DNA from: Prevotella sp. UBA2756
GTDB lineage: Bacteria > Bacteroidota > Bacteroidia > Bacteroidales > Bacteroidaceae
Assembly: GCA_002353205.1 (NCBI GenBank)
Contig: DEJE01000047.1
Span: forward strand, 1 to 31,633
Length of the DNA stretch: 31,633 nt
Direction of reading: 5' to 3'
Part shown: positions 1 through 8,423 of the stretch, one piece after another
Layout: every line of letters begins with the position of its first letter
Numbering within the stretch: the first letter of the stretch is position 1
Translations under genes and position numbers: made by a program
The notes under the pieces: generated by a model
What the model was told of the DNA's origin: nothing
What the model saw: the letters and a program-made list of their open reading frames with translations, nothing else
Databases searched by the model: none

Positions 1-859
1 TGTTTTTTCAACTCTGGAGTAAAATATTTGCAGAATTCGTCGAGAATACAGAAAATTTCTATTAAATTTGCAGTCATCATAGGAGTGAATGTTGTTTGTA
101 TCTGTTTGATTTTCACCTATAAAGGTACAAAAAATATTTCACTCCTACAACTTTTTGGACACTTTTCTTACATCGAACTCACGTTAGTTACAAGAGATTT
201 CCCGTACCCACGTACAATCGCACCATCGTGGCCCCGATACTTCCGTCACTTTGAATTTTGCTGACAAAAGTATCGATTTAACGCTCTGAGAAGGCCGTCT
301 TTCTGAAATTTAAATCCGACGGGCGCAAATGAGCGATTCTCGCGAAAGTTGTAAGGGGCTGAAAACAAGCATCTTGTCTTTTCTTTACATTTTTCGGGTT
401 TCCAAAATGGCTCATTTTACACTCTGAAATGAGCCATTTCGGCGTGCAGAATGCGTCATTTCGGAGAGAAAAATGAGCCATTTCGCGATGTAAGATGGCT
501 CATTTTGAAAATCGAGATGAAAAATTCCACCGTTTTGTTCGGTTCTTTTACCATTTCAGAAGCTTTCCTTTCTCTAGAATGATAAAAAATCCATGCACTT
601 TTTTTCGGTTATAATTGTTTACAAAACAATTCTCATATTCTTGCACAAAGAGACCTTAAAAGATGAAATTACAAGGAAAAGACTGCTAAGAAGAAGGGGC
701 TCTTTGATGATCATGAGGAAAAAGAGCGGACAAACGGGTTGAGAGTGAGCGCGGCGGATGCACCCACAAATAGGTACAATCGGCCCGTCGGTGCGTCTTT
801 ATAATTTAAAAGGTTTCAAGATAGGGAAAAATCGTTTCACCGTATAAGGAAAAAGAAAT
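1..859. other. Intergenic region upstream of the GH115 gene
   Basis: No convincing gene is visible. A 78-codon open frame at 28-264 (+) has no recognisable domain and overlaps a promoter-like motif, so I do not call it. Near the left edge, TAAATTTGC at 63-71 matches the Bacteroidales -7 consensus on the + strand, but no TTTG lies 20 bases upstream. A 10-bp inverted repeat (TAGGAGTGAA at 80-89, its complement at 138-147) may be an operator or a hairpin. Positions 274-626 are copy A of the 352-bp element listed separately. TATTCTTGC at 636-644 is a one-mismatch -7 candidate for the GH115 gene. 645-859 holds nothing else I recognise. Confidence 0.5.
274..626 (+). repeat. Copy A of a 352-bp dispersed element with five palindromic sites at 22-bp period
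   Basis: This stretch aligns end to end with 27443-27794, with nearly equal length (353 against 352) and clear but diverged identity. Conserved blocks are the left part (CTCTGAGAAGGCCGTCTTTC, then AAATCCGACGG and CGCAAATGAGCGA), a middle block around TTGTCTTTTCTTTACATTTT, and the right end (TCTAGAATGA, then TGCACTTTTTTT and GGTTAT). Between the middle and right blocks are five sites of the form AAATGnnnCATTT. The 12-mers start at 407, 429, 451, 473 and 495, a spacing of exactly 22 bp. The sites alternate between GGCTC and GAGCC cores. There are no terminal inverted repeats and no ORF, so this is not an insertion sequence. Function unknown; repeated protein binding on one face of the helix is an inference. 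Confidence 0.85.
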
Positions 860-3724
860 ATGAGGAAAGCGTTATCAACTATTTGTCTTTGTTTGGTTCT
901 CAGCTTATCGGCCTTTGCCGACGGTAGCAACAGGTTCCCCTGCGTGCAGGAAACGCCGGGCGACGGCTTCTTCCCGCTCTCGGAAGCCGCCATCTGCACC
1001 GACGGTGCCGATTACCGCGTGGTACAGATCGCAGCCACCATGCTGACCGACGACGTGGAGCGGGTGACGGGACGGCGACCGACACTGCTCACGGCGAAGC
1101 AGCTGCCCAAGAGCTGCAGCGTCGTGGCAGGAACGCTGGGCCACAGCCGCCTCATCGATCAGCTGGTGAGCCGACAGCGAATAGACGTCGGCGCCATCCG
1201 CGGACGATGGGAATCCTATCTCATCACGACAACCGAGCACCCGAAGACCCACGCCCCGCTACTCGCCGTCATCGGCAGCGACCGCCGCGGAACGGCCTTC
1301 GCACTGACAGCACTCTCGGAAGCTATCGGCGTGTCGCCGTGGTACTGGTGGGCCGACGTGACGCCTTCGCACAAGGCTGCACTCTATGTGGAGAACACAA
1401 CGTTCGTGCAGAAGGAACCCGACGTGCAATACCGCGGCATCTTCATCAACGACGAGCGCTTCGGAGGGTGGGCACGCTGGAGCGAACAGCACTTTGAAAA
1501 GGAGTCGGGCAAGGTGGGGCCGAAGACCTACCGCCACGTGTTCGAGCTGCTGCTGCGCCTGCGCGCCAACTATCTCTGGCCTGCCATGCACCCCGGCACG
1601 CAGGCCTTCAACGCCGATCCCGAGAATGCGCGACTGGCCGACGACTATGCCATCGTGATGGGTTCGTCGCACTGCGAGCAGATGCTCCGCAACAACGAGG
1701 GTGAATGGAAGGCGGTGGACGAGCAGGCGCGCCGCGAGGGCAAGGCTCCAACATGGGGCGACTTCAACTACATCACCAACCGTGCAACCATGCAACGATA
1801 CTGGGAGGAGCGTGTGAAGACAAACGGACGATACGAGAACACCTATACGCTCGGTCTGCGCGGCATTCACGACTATCCCATGGAGGGTGCCAACAGCACG
1901 CAGGAGCGCGTGGCACTGATGCAGCAGGCCATCGACGACCAGCGCGACATGCTGCGACGCAACATACGGAAGCCCCTTGAAAGGCTACGGGTAGGCGAGC
2001 AAGGCTCGGGAATGGAGATTCCGCAGGTGCTCTGCACCTACGAGGAGGTGCACGACGCCTATCACAACGGGCTGCGCGTGCCCGACGACGTGACACTCCT
2101 ATGGAGCGACGACAAGCACGGCTACTGCCGCAACCTGTGCAACCCCGAGGAACAGCAGCGCAAGGGCGGTGCCGGCATCTACTACCACCTGTCGTACCAC
2201 GGCGACCCTGCCAGCTGGATATGGCTATCGCCCCTCTCCCCGTCGTTCCTCTCTACCGAGCTCACCAAGGCCTACACCTTCGGCGCACGGAAGATATGGG
2301 TGTTCAACGTGGGCGACATCAAACCAGCAGAGAAAGAAATCTCGTTCGTGATGGACCTGGCCTGGGACATCGACCGATGGAAACCGACCGAGGCCCACAA
2401 CTACATGGAACACTGGGCCGGGAAGACTTTCGGCCGTGAGGTGGCGCGAGAGATTGCCGACATGCAGGCCGAATACTACCGTCTGCAGGCCGCCGGAAAG
2501 GATGCCCACGTGTGGTTCGTCGGCTACACCGAGCCACAGATAGCACAGCGCATCGCACACTGGAGAGCCCTTGCCGCCCATGCCGCCGAACTGTCTGACC
2601 GCATTCCCGAGCCGTTGAAGGCTGCCTACTTCGAACTTGTGGACTACCCCATCCGCGGAGCGGCGATGATCAACGAGTATCAGCTGCTGGCACGCCGCAG
2701 CATGGTGCGCGCCACGGCCGGCGACAGCATCGGGGCGATGAGCGACAGCCACCGCGTGGCGACGATGTTCGACCGTCTGAACATGCTGACCGACCACTAC
2801 AACAACAGACTGGTGGGCGGCAAATGGGCCGACTTCTTCAACTGGCAGCCCTACCACTGGTTCCGCTCGGACAAGATAGAGCAACCCGTGGCCACGCCCG
2901 AGCTGATAGCGCAGTCGAAGCGCGGCCCCGACGCGCGCTTCGTCGCTGCAGACAAGGCCGTCTCGCACAGCGGCACGGTCATCATGAGCGATGTGGAGGG
3001 CGACATTCCGCTCTGGATAGAAGCCCTGACACCCATCCGCAACTTCTCCAAGGCTCCCGAGGACAATGTGTTCTGCCGCGTCACGACAGACGACGGAACC
3101 TTCGAAGCCTCGGCCACACCTATTAACAATGTGTGGCATGCGCCATACGTAGGCCCGATGTGGAGCCGCGTGGGAACACTGCACCTGAAAAAGGGCGCAA
3201 ACCGACTCACCATCGGCGACGTGAAGCCCGATGCACGCATCGACCGCATCTTCATCGGACTCTGTCCGCCCTTTGCCGACGAGCCGAGGGTGAGGTTGGC
3301 GGCTACCAGCTACCGGCACCTGCAAGGCGGCATCGAGCGCATCGAAGGCCTGGGATTCACCGACGGCCTCCTGGTGCAACCCTTCGACACACCCTCCTAC
3401 CAGCCCGACAACCTGCTGTCGGCTCCCTTCGCAGAGTACGAACTCGACATCATGCCCACCGACAGCACCATCGAGATACGCACCCTGCCCACCCTGCACG
3501 TCTATGAGGGCCGCGATGCACGCTATGCCGTGCAAGTGGGCGACGCCCGGCCGCAGGTGTTCTCGATCCACGCCGCCGACTTCACCGCCGAATGGCGATG
3601 GAACGTGCTGCGCGGCTATGCCTCGCGGTCGGTGCCCGCCGGCGCTCCCGGACGGCAGCGCGTGCGCATCTATCTGCTCGACCCAGGCATCGTGTTGCAG
3701 GAAATACTGATTCACGCAAAATAA
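860..3724 (+). CDS. Glycoside hydrolase family 115 protein (xylan alpha-1,2-glucuronidase type)
   Basis: Predicted secreted enzyme of 954 residues. GH115 enzymes remove (4-O-methyl)glucuronic acid side chains from glucuronoxylan. The first 20 or so residues are a Sec signal peptide with an AFA-type cleavage site. From about residue 191 there is a GH115-like core beginning YRGIFINDE, followed by an F-G-G-W-A/R-W region, LRLRANYLWPAMHPG and MGSSHCEQMLRNNEGEW. A downstream stretch with W-S-D-D-K-H-G-Y and F-N-V-G-D-I-K-P is also typical of the family. A C-terminal beta-rich domain of about 200 residues completes it. The length fits GH115. The ATG at 860 directly precedes the signal peptide. No SusC/SusD pair is next to it in the window, so it is not visibly within a full polysaccharide utilisation locus. 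The exact substrate is inferred from family only. Confidence 0.9.
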   Translation: MRKALSTICLCLVLSLSAFADGSNRFPCVQETPGDGFFPLSEAAICTDGADYRVVQIAATMLTDDVERVTGRRPTLLTAKQLPKSCSVVAGTLGHSRLIDQLVSRQRIDVGAIRGRWESYLITTTEHPKTHAPLLAVIGSDRRGTAFALTALSEAIGVSPWYWWADVTPSHKAALYVENTTFVQKEPDVQYRGIFINDERFGGWARWSEQHFEKESGKVGPKTYRHVFELLLRLRANYLWPAMHPGTQAFNADPENARLADDYAIVMGSSHCEQMLRNNEGEWKAVDEQARREGKAPTWGDFNYITNRATMQRYWEERVKTNGRYENTYTLGLRGIHDYPMEGANSTQERVALMQQAIDDQRDMLRRNIRKPLERLRVGEQGSGMEIPQVLCTYEEVHDAYHNGLRVPDDVTLLWSDDKHGYCRNLCNPEEQQRKGGAGIYYHLSYHGDPASWIWLSPLSPSFLSTELTKAYTFGARKIWVFNVGDIKPAEKEISFVMDLAWDIDRWKPTEAHNYMEHWAGKTFGREVAREIADMQAEYYRLQAAGKDAHVWFVGYTEPQIAQRIAHWRALAAHAAELSDRIPEPLKAAYFELVDYPIRGAAMINEYQLLARRSMVRATAGDSIGAMSDSHRVATMFDRLNMLTDHYNNRLVGGKWADFFNWQPYHWFRSDKIEQPVATPELIAQSKRGPDARFVAADKAVSHSGTVIMSDVEGDIPLWIEALTPIRNFSKAPEDNVFCRVTTDDGTFEASATPINNVWHAPYVGPMWSRVGTLHLKKGANRLTIGDVKPDARIDRIFIGLCPPFADEPRVRLAATSYRHLQGGIERIEGLGFTDGLLVQPFDTPSYQPDNLLSAPFAEYELDIMPTDSTIEIRTLPTLHVYEGRDARYAVQVGDARPQVFSIHAADFTAEWRWNVLRGYASRSVPAGAPGRQRVRIYLLDPGIVLQEILIHAK

Positions 3725-3735
3725 ACATACTCACC

Positions 3736-3975
3736 ATGAAGAACAGAATCATTTGACTGAAGCTCACCGTCTTCACACTCGACGGACAACGGCTTGGCGA
3801 GCAGAGCCAAAGCGTCAGCATTCCCGCCAACACATCGGCATTGGTGCTGGCACAGCCGCTGAGCGGATTGCTCCAAGGCAGGCAACCCGGCGACGTGGTT
3901 GTCAACATAAGCATCGCCACGACATCAGGCAGCAGCTTTTCTCTCCTTACGCATTGCGAAGAGAAATACCAATGA
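3736..3975 (+). pseudogene. Remnant of a GH2 beta-mannosidase-like gene (start codons fused to C-terminal end)
   Basis: An ATG at 3736 opens MKNRII and hits a TGA at 3754. The same frame then stays open to a TGA at 3973 and reads a beta-sandwich sequence: LKLTVFTLDGQRLGE, then VSIPANTSALVL, then LLQGRQPGDVVVNISI. That pattern resembles, from memory, the C-terminal immunoglobulin-like domain of GH2 beta-mannosidases. About 70 residues remain of a protein usually over 800. The simplest reading is a large internal deletion joining the first codons to the 3' end, with decay. Its place directly behind a GH115 gene suggests that a hemicellulose gene pair once stood here. The family call is tentative; the broken state is seen directly. 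Confidence 0.55.
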
Positions 3976-4013
3976 CCGATTTCTTTATATATGAGTATCT
4001 ACTGATTAGAACC

Positions 4014-4751
4014 TTACATTTTTTCTTTCAGGCTCTTTGCACCATTGCCTTGAAACATCATCCGCTCCAGCTCATAAACACGGGTTATCTCAAAGTAAAT
4101 GGTGGGCTTAACGTAGTATTCGCTCAGTTTGCTCAGCGTAAAAACGTCGCAACAGGCTGTGGCCGACTGCGTGTCGTAATCCCATAGTTCCAGATAATAG
4201 CGCATGAAATTGTATTCGTCGCTCACCTTTGTCACGTAGAACGGGTGCGCTTCCGAACCGTCGCCCGTCGCGGCTATGGTGTTGAAGATGCGCATAGCCT
4301 TGCGAAAGTAAGGCTTGGCATCCTCCACCGGTGCGCCGCTGGCCTGCACGGTGGAGTCTTTGGCCATCTCTGTCAGCACGATTCCTGCGCTGATCAATGC
4401 ATCGAGGTTCAGCGGGTTGATGGAAAGAATGCTCTTTGCCGTGGCCAGTATCTTCGCATGCTCGCCGCTTCTCGCCAGCTTGTTCATCTCCATCACCAAG
4501 GTTTCTTCCGCGTCGTTGGTAAGAAACGACTGGCCGTAAAAGGCCAGAATACGGTCCTTGTAGGTCAGAGTGGTGTCCAAAGTGGCGGCCGACAGCCTGG
4601 CCACCAAGTCTTTCACGCGCTGTGGGTTGTCGTTCACCTCTTGCCGGATGTGCTGCCAGTCAACAGGAACCATCTCTCTTTCTTGCGCAGCAAGATTGGC
4701 CGCACAGAGCAGCATGCAAACAAAAGCAATCAACTTTTTCATCTTTTTCAT
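4014..4751 (-). CDS. DUF4919 domain protein, secreted
   Basis: This 245-residue protein has a clear signal peptide (MKKMKKLIAFVCMLLCAANLAAQ, cleavage after LAA). The mature part is helical, with VDWQHIRQEVNDNP, then ILAFYGQSFL, AKSILSINPLNLDALISAG and a C-terminal VKPTIYFEITRVYELER. This resembles Bacteroidetes DUF4919 proteins, whose function is not known. The ILSINPLNLDAL stretch looks TPR-like. It is probably the last gene of the leftward run starting at the tRNA-Leu promoter; the gap to the RhuM gene is 31 bp. A second in-frame Met at residue 4 is an alternative start. Periplasmic location is inferred from the signal peptide. Confidence 0.8.
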   Translation of the reverse strand: MKKMKKLIAFVCMLLCAANLAAQEREMVPVDWQHIRQEVNDNPQRVKDLVARLSAATLDTTLTYKDRILAFYGQSFLTNDAEETLVMEMNKLARSGEHAKILATAKSILSINPLNLDALISAGIVLTEMAKDSTVQASGAPVEDAKPYFRKAMRIFNTIAATGDGSEAHPFYVTKVSDEYNFMRYYLELWDYDTQSATACCDVFTLSKLSEYYVKPTIYFEITRVYELERMMFQGNGAKSLKEKM

Positions 4752-4782
4752 TTGTATTATTCCTAACAGATACTATTGTCTA

Positions 4783-5790
4783 CTATCTTTGTCCTTCTAA
4801 AATGCTTTTCTCCAAGTCTTCCAGCATCTTTAAATCTTCTGTATCGGCAACTTGTGCATCAAGTTTCTTACGCTTGGCATTGAAAGCATCATAAACATTG
4901 CTAACTATTTTTTCTGCCTCGGCATTTGAGATAGAGCCTTTGCCCTGCAAGATATCCTTTTCTTGGAATGTTAGGAGGTTGTCAACATTCTTACGCCAGT
5001 AGTCGATTGTCAGATCCCTACGTCCCTTCACGCGCTCTTCTGCACTGGTCAAAAAAATGTCGACGAGTCGGTTTAGTGAATCCATCTCATTGTCTTGCAG
5101 ATAGTTCTTCGCTATTATTACATCACCTTTTCTTACTATGCTGCCTTTCCAAGTAGTAAGCCCCATATTCGGCTGGTTGGCATCTGCGCGAGCAACTATC
5201 AGTTCTGCGGCCGTCTGATGAGTGATGGCATACAGCAGTTTATTCTGTGTCTCGGCAAAGAACATCTGTGTGGCTTTATCATTCTTGTCATAGTCGCTGC
5301 TGAGTGCAAAGAGATCGCGCACCTTCTGATAGAACCGCTTTTCCGAAGCACGAATATCGCGGATGCGAAGTAGCAGTTCATCAAAGTAGTCTGGGCGACC
5401 ATCAGGATTCTTCAGCCGCTCATCATCCATTGTGAAACCCTTTATGAGATATTCTGTTAGGTGTTCTGTCGCCCACTGTCTAAACTGTGTTCCTCGCAAT
5501 CCGCGAACACGATAGCCCACGGCAATGATCATCTCCAAAGAGTAGAAAACCACATTGTAGTTCTTACCATCAGCGGCAGTAGTCAAGAAATCTTTGACAA
5601 CTGACATTTCGTTTAACTCTCTATCTTTCAGAATGTTGATGATGTGATAACTAATGGTTTGCTTCGAGGTGGCAAAAAGTTCTGCCATCTGCTGTTGGTT
5701 CAGCCATATCTTGCCATCCTTGGCATAGAGAGCCACCGATGAACGGCCGTCTGCCGTCCGATATATGATGATATTCTGTTGTTCGTCCAT
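4783..5790 (-). CDS. RhuM family protein (Virulence_RhuM)
   Basis: This 335-residue cytoplasmic protein has no signal peptide or membrane segment. The N-terminal part (IIIYRTADGRSSVALYAKDG, then WLNQQQMAELFATSKQTI) contains a helix-turn-helix-like stretch near residues 30-55. It is followed by YNVVFYSLEMIIAVGYRVRG and FRQWATEHLTEYLIKGF, which are hallmarks of the RhuM family first noted on a Salmonella pathogenicity island. Biochemical function is unknown; the layout suggests DNA binding. RhuM genes often travel with restriction-modification and other defence or mobile loci, but none is seen here. Its base composition is more AT-rich than YifB upstream, and it sits with gaps of 18 and 31 bp between housekeeping-type genes, consistent with insertion of a single gene into an operon. 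Confidence 0.9.
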   Translation of the reverse strand: MDEQQNIIIYRTADGRSSVALYAKDGKIWLNQQQMAELFATSKQTISYHIINILKDRELNEMSVVKDFLTTAADGKNYNVVFYSLEMIIAVGYRVRGLRGTQFRQWATEHLTEYLIKGFTMDDERLKNPDGRPDYFDELLLRIRDIRASEKRFYQKVRDLFALSSDYDKNDKATQMFFAETQNKLLYAITHQTAAELIVARADANQPNMGLTTWKGSIVRKGDVIIAKNYLQDNEMDSLNRLVDIFLTSAEERVKGRRDLTIDYWRKNVDNLLTFQEKDILQGKGSISNAEAEKIVSNVYDAFNAKRKKLDAQVADTEDLKMLEDLEKSILEGQR

Positions 5791-5808
5791 ACCTTATTAT
5801 AAATATTA

Positions 5809-7356
5809 TTATATTCCTCGCTCAGCCCAATCGCCGCGGTCGAGGTTGCGATAGCCGATGGCTTCGGCGATGTGCATCGACTCTACCTTCTCCGAACCAG
5901 CGAGGTCGGCGATGGTGCGGGCTACTTTCAGGATGCGGCTGTAGGCACGGGCGGAGAGCTTCAGGCGCTCCATGGCCATGCGGAGCATGTCTAAGGAGGC
6001 GGCATCGGGCTCTGCGAACTCGTGGAGCATACGCTCGGTCATCATGGCGTTGGAGTGGATGCCCTTGAAGGGTTTGAAGCGTTCCTCCTGAATCTTGCGA
6101 GCGGCAATGACTCGCTCGCGGATGACGGCCGACGGTTCGCCGGGCTTCATCTGCGAAAGCTGCGCGAAGGGCACGGCCTGTATCTCACAGTGGATGTCGA
6201 TACGGTCGAGCAGCGGCCCGCTGATCTTGTTCATGTAGCGCTGAATCTGTCCTGGCGTGCACACGCAGTGGTGCGTGGGGTCGCCGTAATATCCGCAAGG
6301 ACATGGGTTCATCGACGCGACAAACATGAAAGAACAGGGATATTCGAGCGTATATTTGGCGCGGCTGATGGTGATGCGGCGGTCTTCGAGGGGCTGGCGC
6401 AGCACTTCGAGCGTAGACTTGTTGAACTCGGGCAGCTCGTCGAGGAAGAGTACGCCGTTGTGAGCGAGCGATATCTCACCCGGCTGCGGGTTGGAACCTC
6501 CGCCGACGAGCGCCACCTGCGATATGGTGTGGTGGGGACTGCGGAAGGGCCGTTGCGAAATGAGGCTCACGTCGCGCCCCAGTTTCCCGGCTATGGAGTG
6601 TATCTGCGTGGTCTCCAGGCTCTCTGCGAGCGACAGTGGCGGCAGGATGCTTGGCAACCGCTTGGCGAGCATCGACTTTCCGCTTCCCGGCGGACCTATC
6701 ATGATGAGGTTATGGCCACCGGCTGCAGCCACTTCAAGAGCGCGCTTCACGCTGTCCTGTCCGCGCACGTCGGCAAAATCGAGTTCGAAATGGCACTGAT
6801 GCTCGTAGAACTCGCGCCGCGTGTCGATGACGGTAGGTTCGAAATGCTCCGTTCCGTTCAGGAAATTAATCACGTCGAGCAGACTTTCCATGCCATAGAC
6901 GGCGATATTGTTCACCACGGCGGCCTCGCGGATGTTCTGTCGGGGCACGATGAGCCCCTTGAACTTCTCCGCCCGAGCCCTGATGGCGATGGGCAGAGCA
7001 CCACGCACAGGCTGCAGCCGACCGTCGAGACCGAGTTCGCCCACGAGCATATACTCGTGCAGATGGTCCGTCAGCACCTTCTCGTCGGCCGCCATGATGG
7101 CGATGGCGAGCGGCAGGTCGTAGCTGCTGCCCTCCTTGCGCAGGTCGGCGGGAGCCATGTTCACGGTAATGTCGGCCACGGGATACCTCATCCCGATGTT
7201 CTGCACGGCGGCAGCGATGCGGTCGCGGCTCTCCTTGACGGCGTTGTCGGGCAGTCCGGTGAGGTGAAAGAGCACGCCTCGCTTCATACTCGCTTCCACG
7301 GTGACGGTCGTCACTTCGAGTCCGTTGACGGCGGCGCAATAAGTTTTTACAAGCAT
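5809..7356 (-). CDS. YifB/ComM family Mg-chelatase-like AAA+ ATPase
   Basis: This 515-residue protein is full length for the family. The N-terminal ChlI-like domain reads MLVKTYCAAVNGLEV and GLPDNAVKESRDRIAAA, followed by YDLPLAIAIMAA. The AAA+ core carries Walker A GPPGSGKSMLAKR near residue 220 and Walker B VLFLDELPEF near residue 300. A CPCGYYGDPTHHCVCTPGQI segment lies between the core and the C-terminal Mg-chelatase helical domain, which ends RAYSRILKVARTIADLAG. In transformable bacteria the ComM relative is a hexameric helicase that extends branch migration during recombination of taken-up DNA. Whether that holds here is inference. It follows the thioredoxin-fold gene by 37 bp in the same direction. 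Confidence 0.93.
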   Translation of the reverse strand: MLVKTYCAAVNGLEVTTVTVEASMKRGVLFHLTGLPDNAVKESRDRIAAAVQNIGMRYPVADITVNMAPADLRKEGSSYDLPLAIAIMAADEKVLTDHLHEYMLVGELGLDGRLQPVRGALPIAIRARAEKFKGLIVPRQNIREAAVVNNIAVYGMESLLDVINFLNGTEHFEPTVIDTRREFYEHQCHFELDFADVRGQDSVKRALEVAAAGGHNLIMIGPPGSGKSMLAKRLPSILPPLSLAESLETTQIHSIAGKLGRDVSLISQRPFRSPHHTISQVALVGGGSNPQPGEISLAHNGVLFLDELPEFNKSTLEVLRQPLEDRRITISRAKYTLEYPCSFMFVASMNPCPCGYYGDPTHHCVCTPGQIQRYMNKISGPLLDRIDIHCEIQAVPFAQLSQMKPGEPSAVIRERVIAARKIQEERFKPFKGIHSNAMMTERMLHEFAEPDAASLDMLRMAMERLKLSARAYSRILKVARTIADLAGSEKVESMHIAEAIGYRNLDRGDWAERGI

Positions 7357-7393
7357 AGTAGTTGGATAATAAAAAAAGCGAGAGCTGCCTTTC

Positions 7394-8395
7394 TTACTTC
7401 AGCAGCTCTTCCAATTTCTTCTTCATGTCGTCGGGCGAGAGTCTGCGCGCAACGATTTTTCCCGAAGCATCGATGACGATATTGTCGGGCACGGTGGAAA
7501 GACCCAGTTTCTCCATCAGTTCGCTCTCGAACATCTGCTCGTCGCACACGGTGGGCCATGGCAGCGAGTCACGCTTCAGGAAGTTTTCGCAGTCGCGCTT
7601 ACTGCCGTCGATGTTGATGCCCAGCACGGCGAGGCGCCCTCCGTGGTCGGTCTTGGCACTGCGTATGCGCCGCTGCACGTCCTGGCTCTCGTAGTTCCAC
7701 GTGCTCCAGGTGTGGATGACGGCCACCTTGCCCCGCAGGTCGGAACCCGACACCAAGCGTCCGTTGACGGCTTTGGCGGTGAACGGCGGCAGCTGCTTGC
7801 CGTTGAGCGATCGGCACTGTATGTCGATGTCTTTCTTCAGCCGCACCAGGTCGCCGTTCTTGGGCTGTGCCTGGATGAGCTTGTTGAGCAATGCCAACGC
7901 CTTGGTGTAGTTGGGTGTGGATGTCTGGATGAAATATCGGCGCAGCAGATAGTTGCTCACGATCGACTCGGGATGGTCGCCGATGAACATCTCAGCCTTC
8001 TGCACGGCCTCGGGCGGCGACACGTTGGCAATCATCGAGCGGAAGCTCGTCATCTGTTTGTTGAGCTCCGTGCCCTCGACGGTCATCTCTTTCAGGTGCG
8101 AGGCGTCGGCCTTCATGGTCACTTTCTCGCCCGGTTCGGCAAAGACGGGCTGCTCGGAGAAGTTGGGGAACACGAGCATCAGGGTCGAAGGCTTGCTGCA
8201 CGGTGTCTGATAGACGAATCGCCCGCCGTTGATGTGTATGGTGTCCACACTTGCGATGGCTCCGTCGGTACTATAGACATAAAACTCACCCTGGTTCAGG
8301 TTGAGGAACCGGCCTTCAATTTTGAAGTAGCCGCTTTTCGTTCCGCACGACACCAGAACCAGGGTGATGGTCAGTATGTACAATAATCGCTTCAT
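7394..8395 (-). CDS. DUF4369/thioredoxin-fold lipoprotein lacking active-site cysteines
   Basis: This 333-residue predicted lipoprotein has the signal MKRLLYILTITLVLVSC with the lipidated Cys at 17. Residues 20-105 look like the DUF4369 beta domain common in Bacteroidetes TlpA/ResA-like proteins (FKIEGRFLNLNQGEFYVYS, then FAEPGEKVTMKAD). A helical linker follows, then a thioredoxin-like domain from about residue 200 (LPPFTAKAVNGRLVSGSDLRG). Where such proteins normally read W-C-x-x-C, this one has WSTWNYES (residues 230-237), so both redox cysteines are missing. The later V-P-D-N-I-V-I-D-A-S-G-K-I cis-Pro region is kept. A thiol-disulphide role is therefore unlikely; a structural or binding role is inferred. 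It lies 28 bp behind the OmpA/TPR gene. Confidence 0.85.
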   Translation of the reverse strand: MKRLLYILTITLVLVSCGTKSGYFKIEGRFLNLNQGEFYVYSTDGAIASVDTIHINGGRFVYQTPCSKPSTLMLVFPNFSEQPVFAEPGEKVTMKADASHLKEMTVEGTELNKQMTSFRSMIANVSPPEAVQKAEMFIGDHPESIVSNYLLRRYFIQTSTPNYTKALALLNKLIQAQPKNGDLVRLKKDIDIQCRSLNGKQLPPFTAKAVNGRLVSGSDLRGKVAVIHTWSTWNYESQDVQRRIRSAKTDHGGRLAVLGINIDGSKRDCENFLKRDSLPWPTVCDEQMFESELMEKLGLSTVPDNIVIDASGKIVARRLSPDDMKKKLEELLK

Positions 8396-8423
8396 TCTGC
8401 AAAAAATGGTAGCGATCAGTCGT

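Noticed and set aside
28..264. 78-codon open frame at the left edge
   Set aside because: No domain, no clear promoter position before it, and the -7-like motif lies inside the frame.
274..626. Insertion sequence or miniature transposon
   Set aside because: Neither copy has terminal inverted repeats or flanking target duplications that I can see; divergence is spread evenly with conserved internal spacing.
2225..3715. Long antisense open frame (496 codons) opposite GH115
   Set aside because: It mirrors a well-supported gene in GC-rich sequence and its translation has no recognisable domain. The same applies to 6022-7476, 8364-9416, 13608-14675, 20551-21636, 24626-26290 and 28745-30250.
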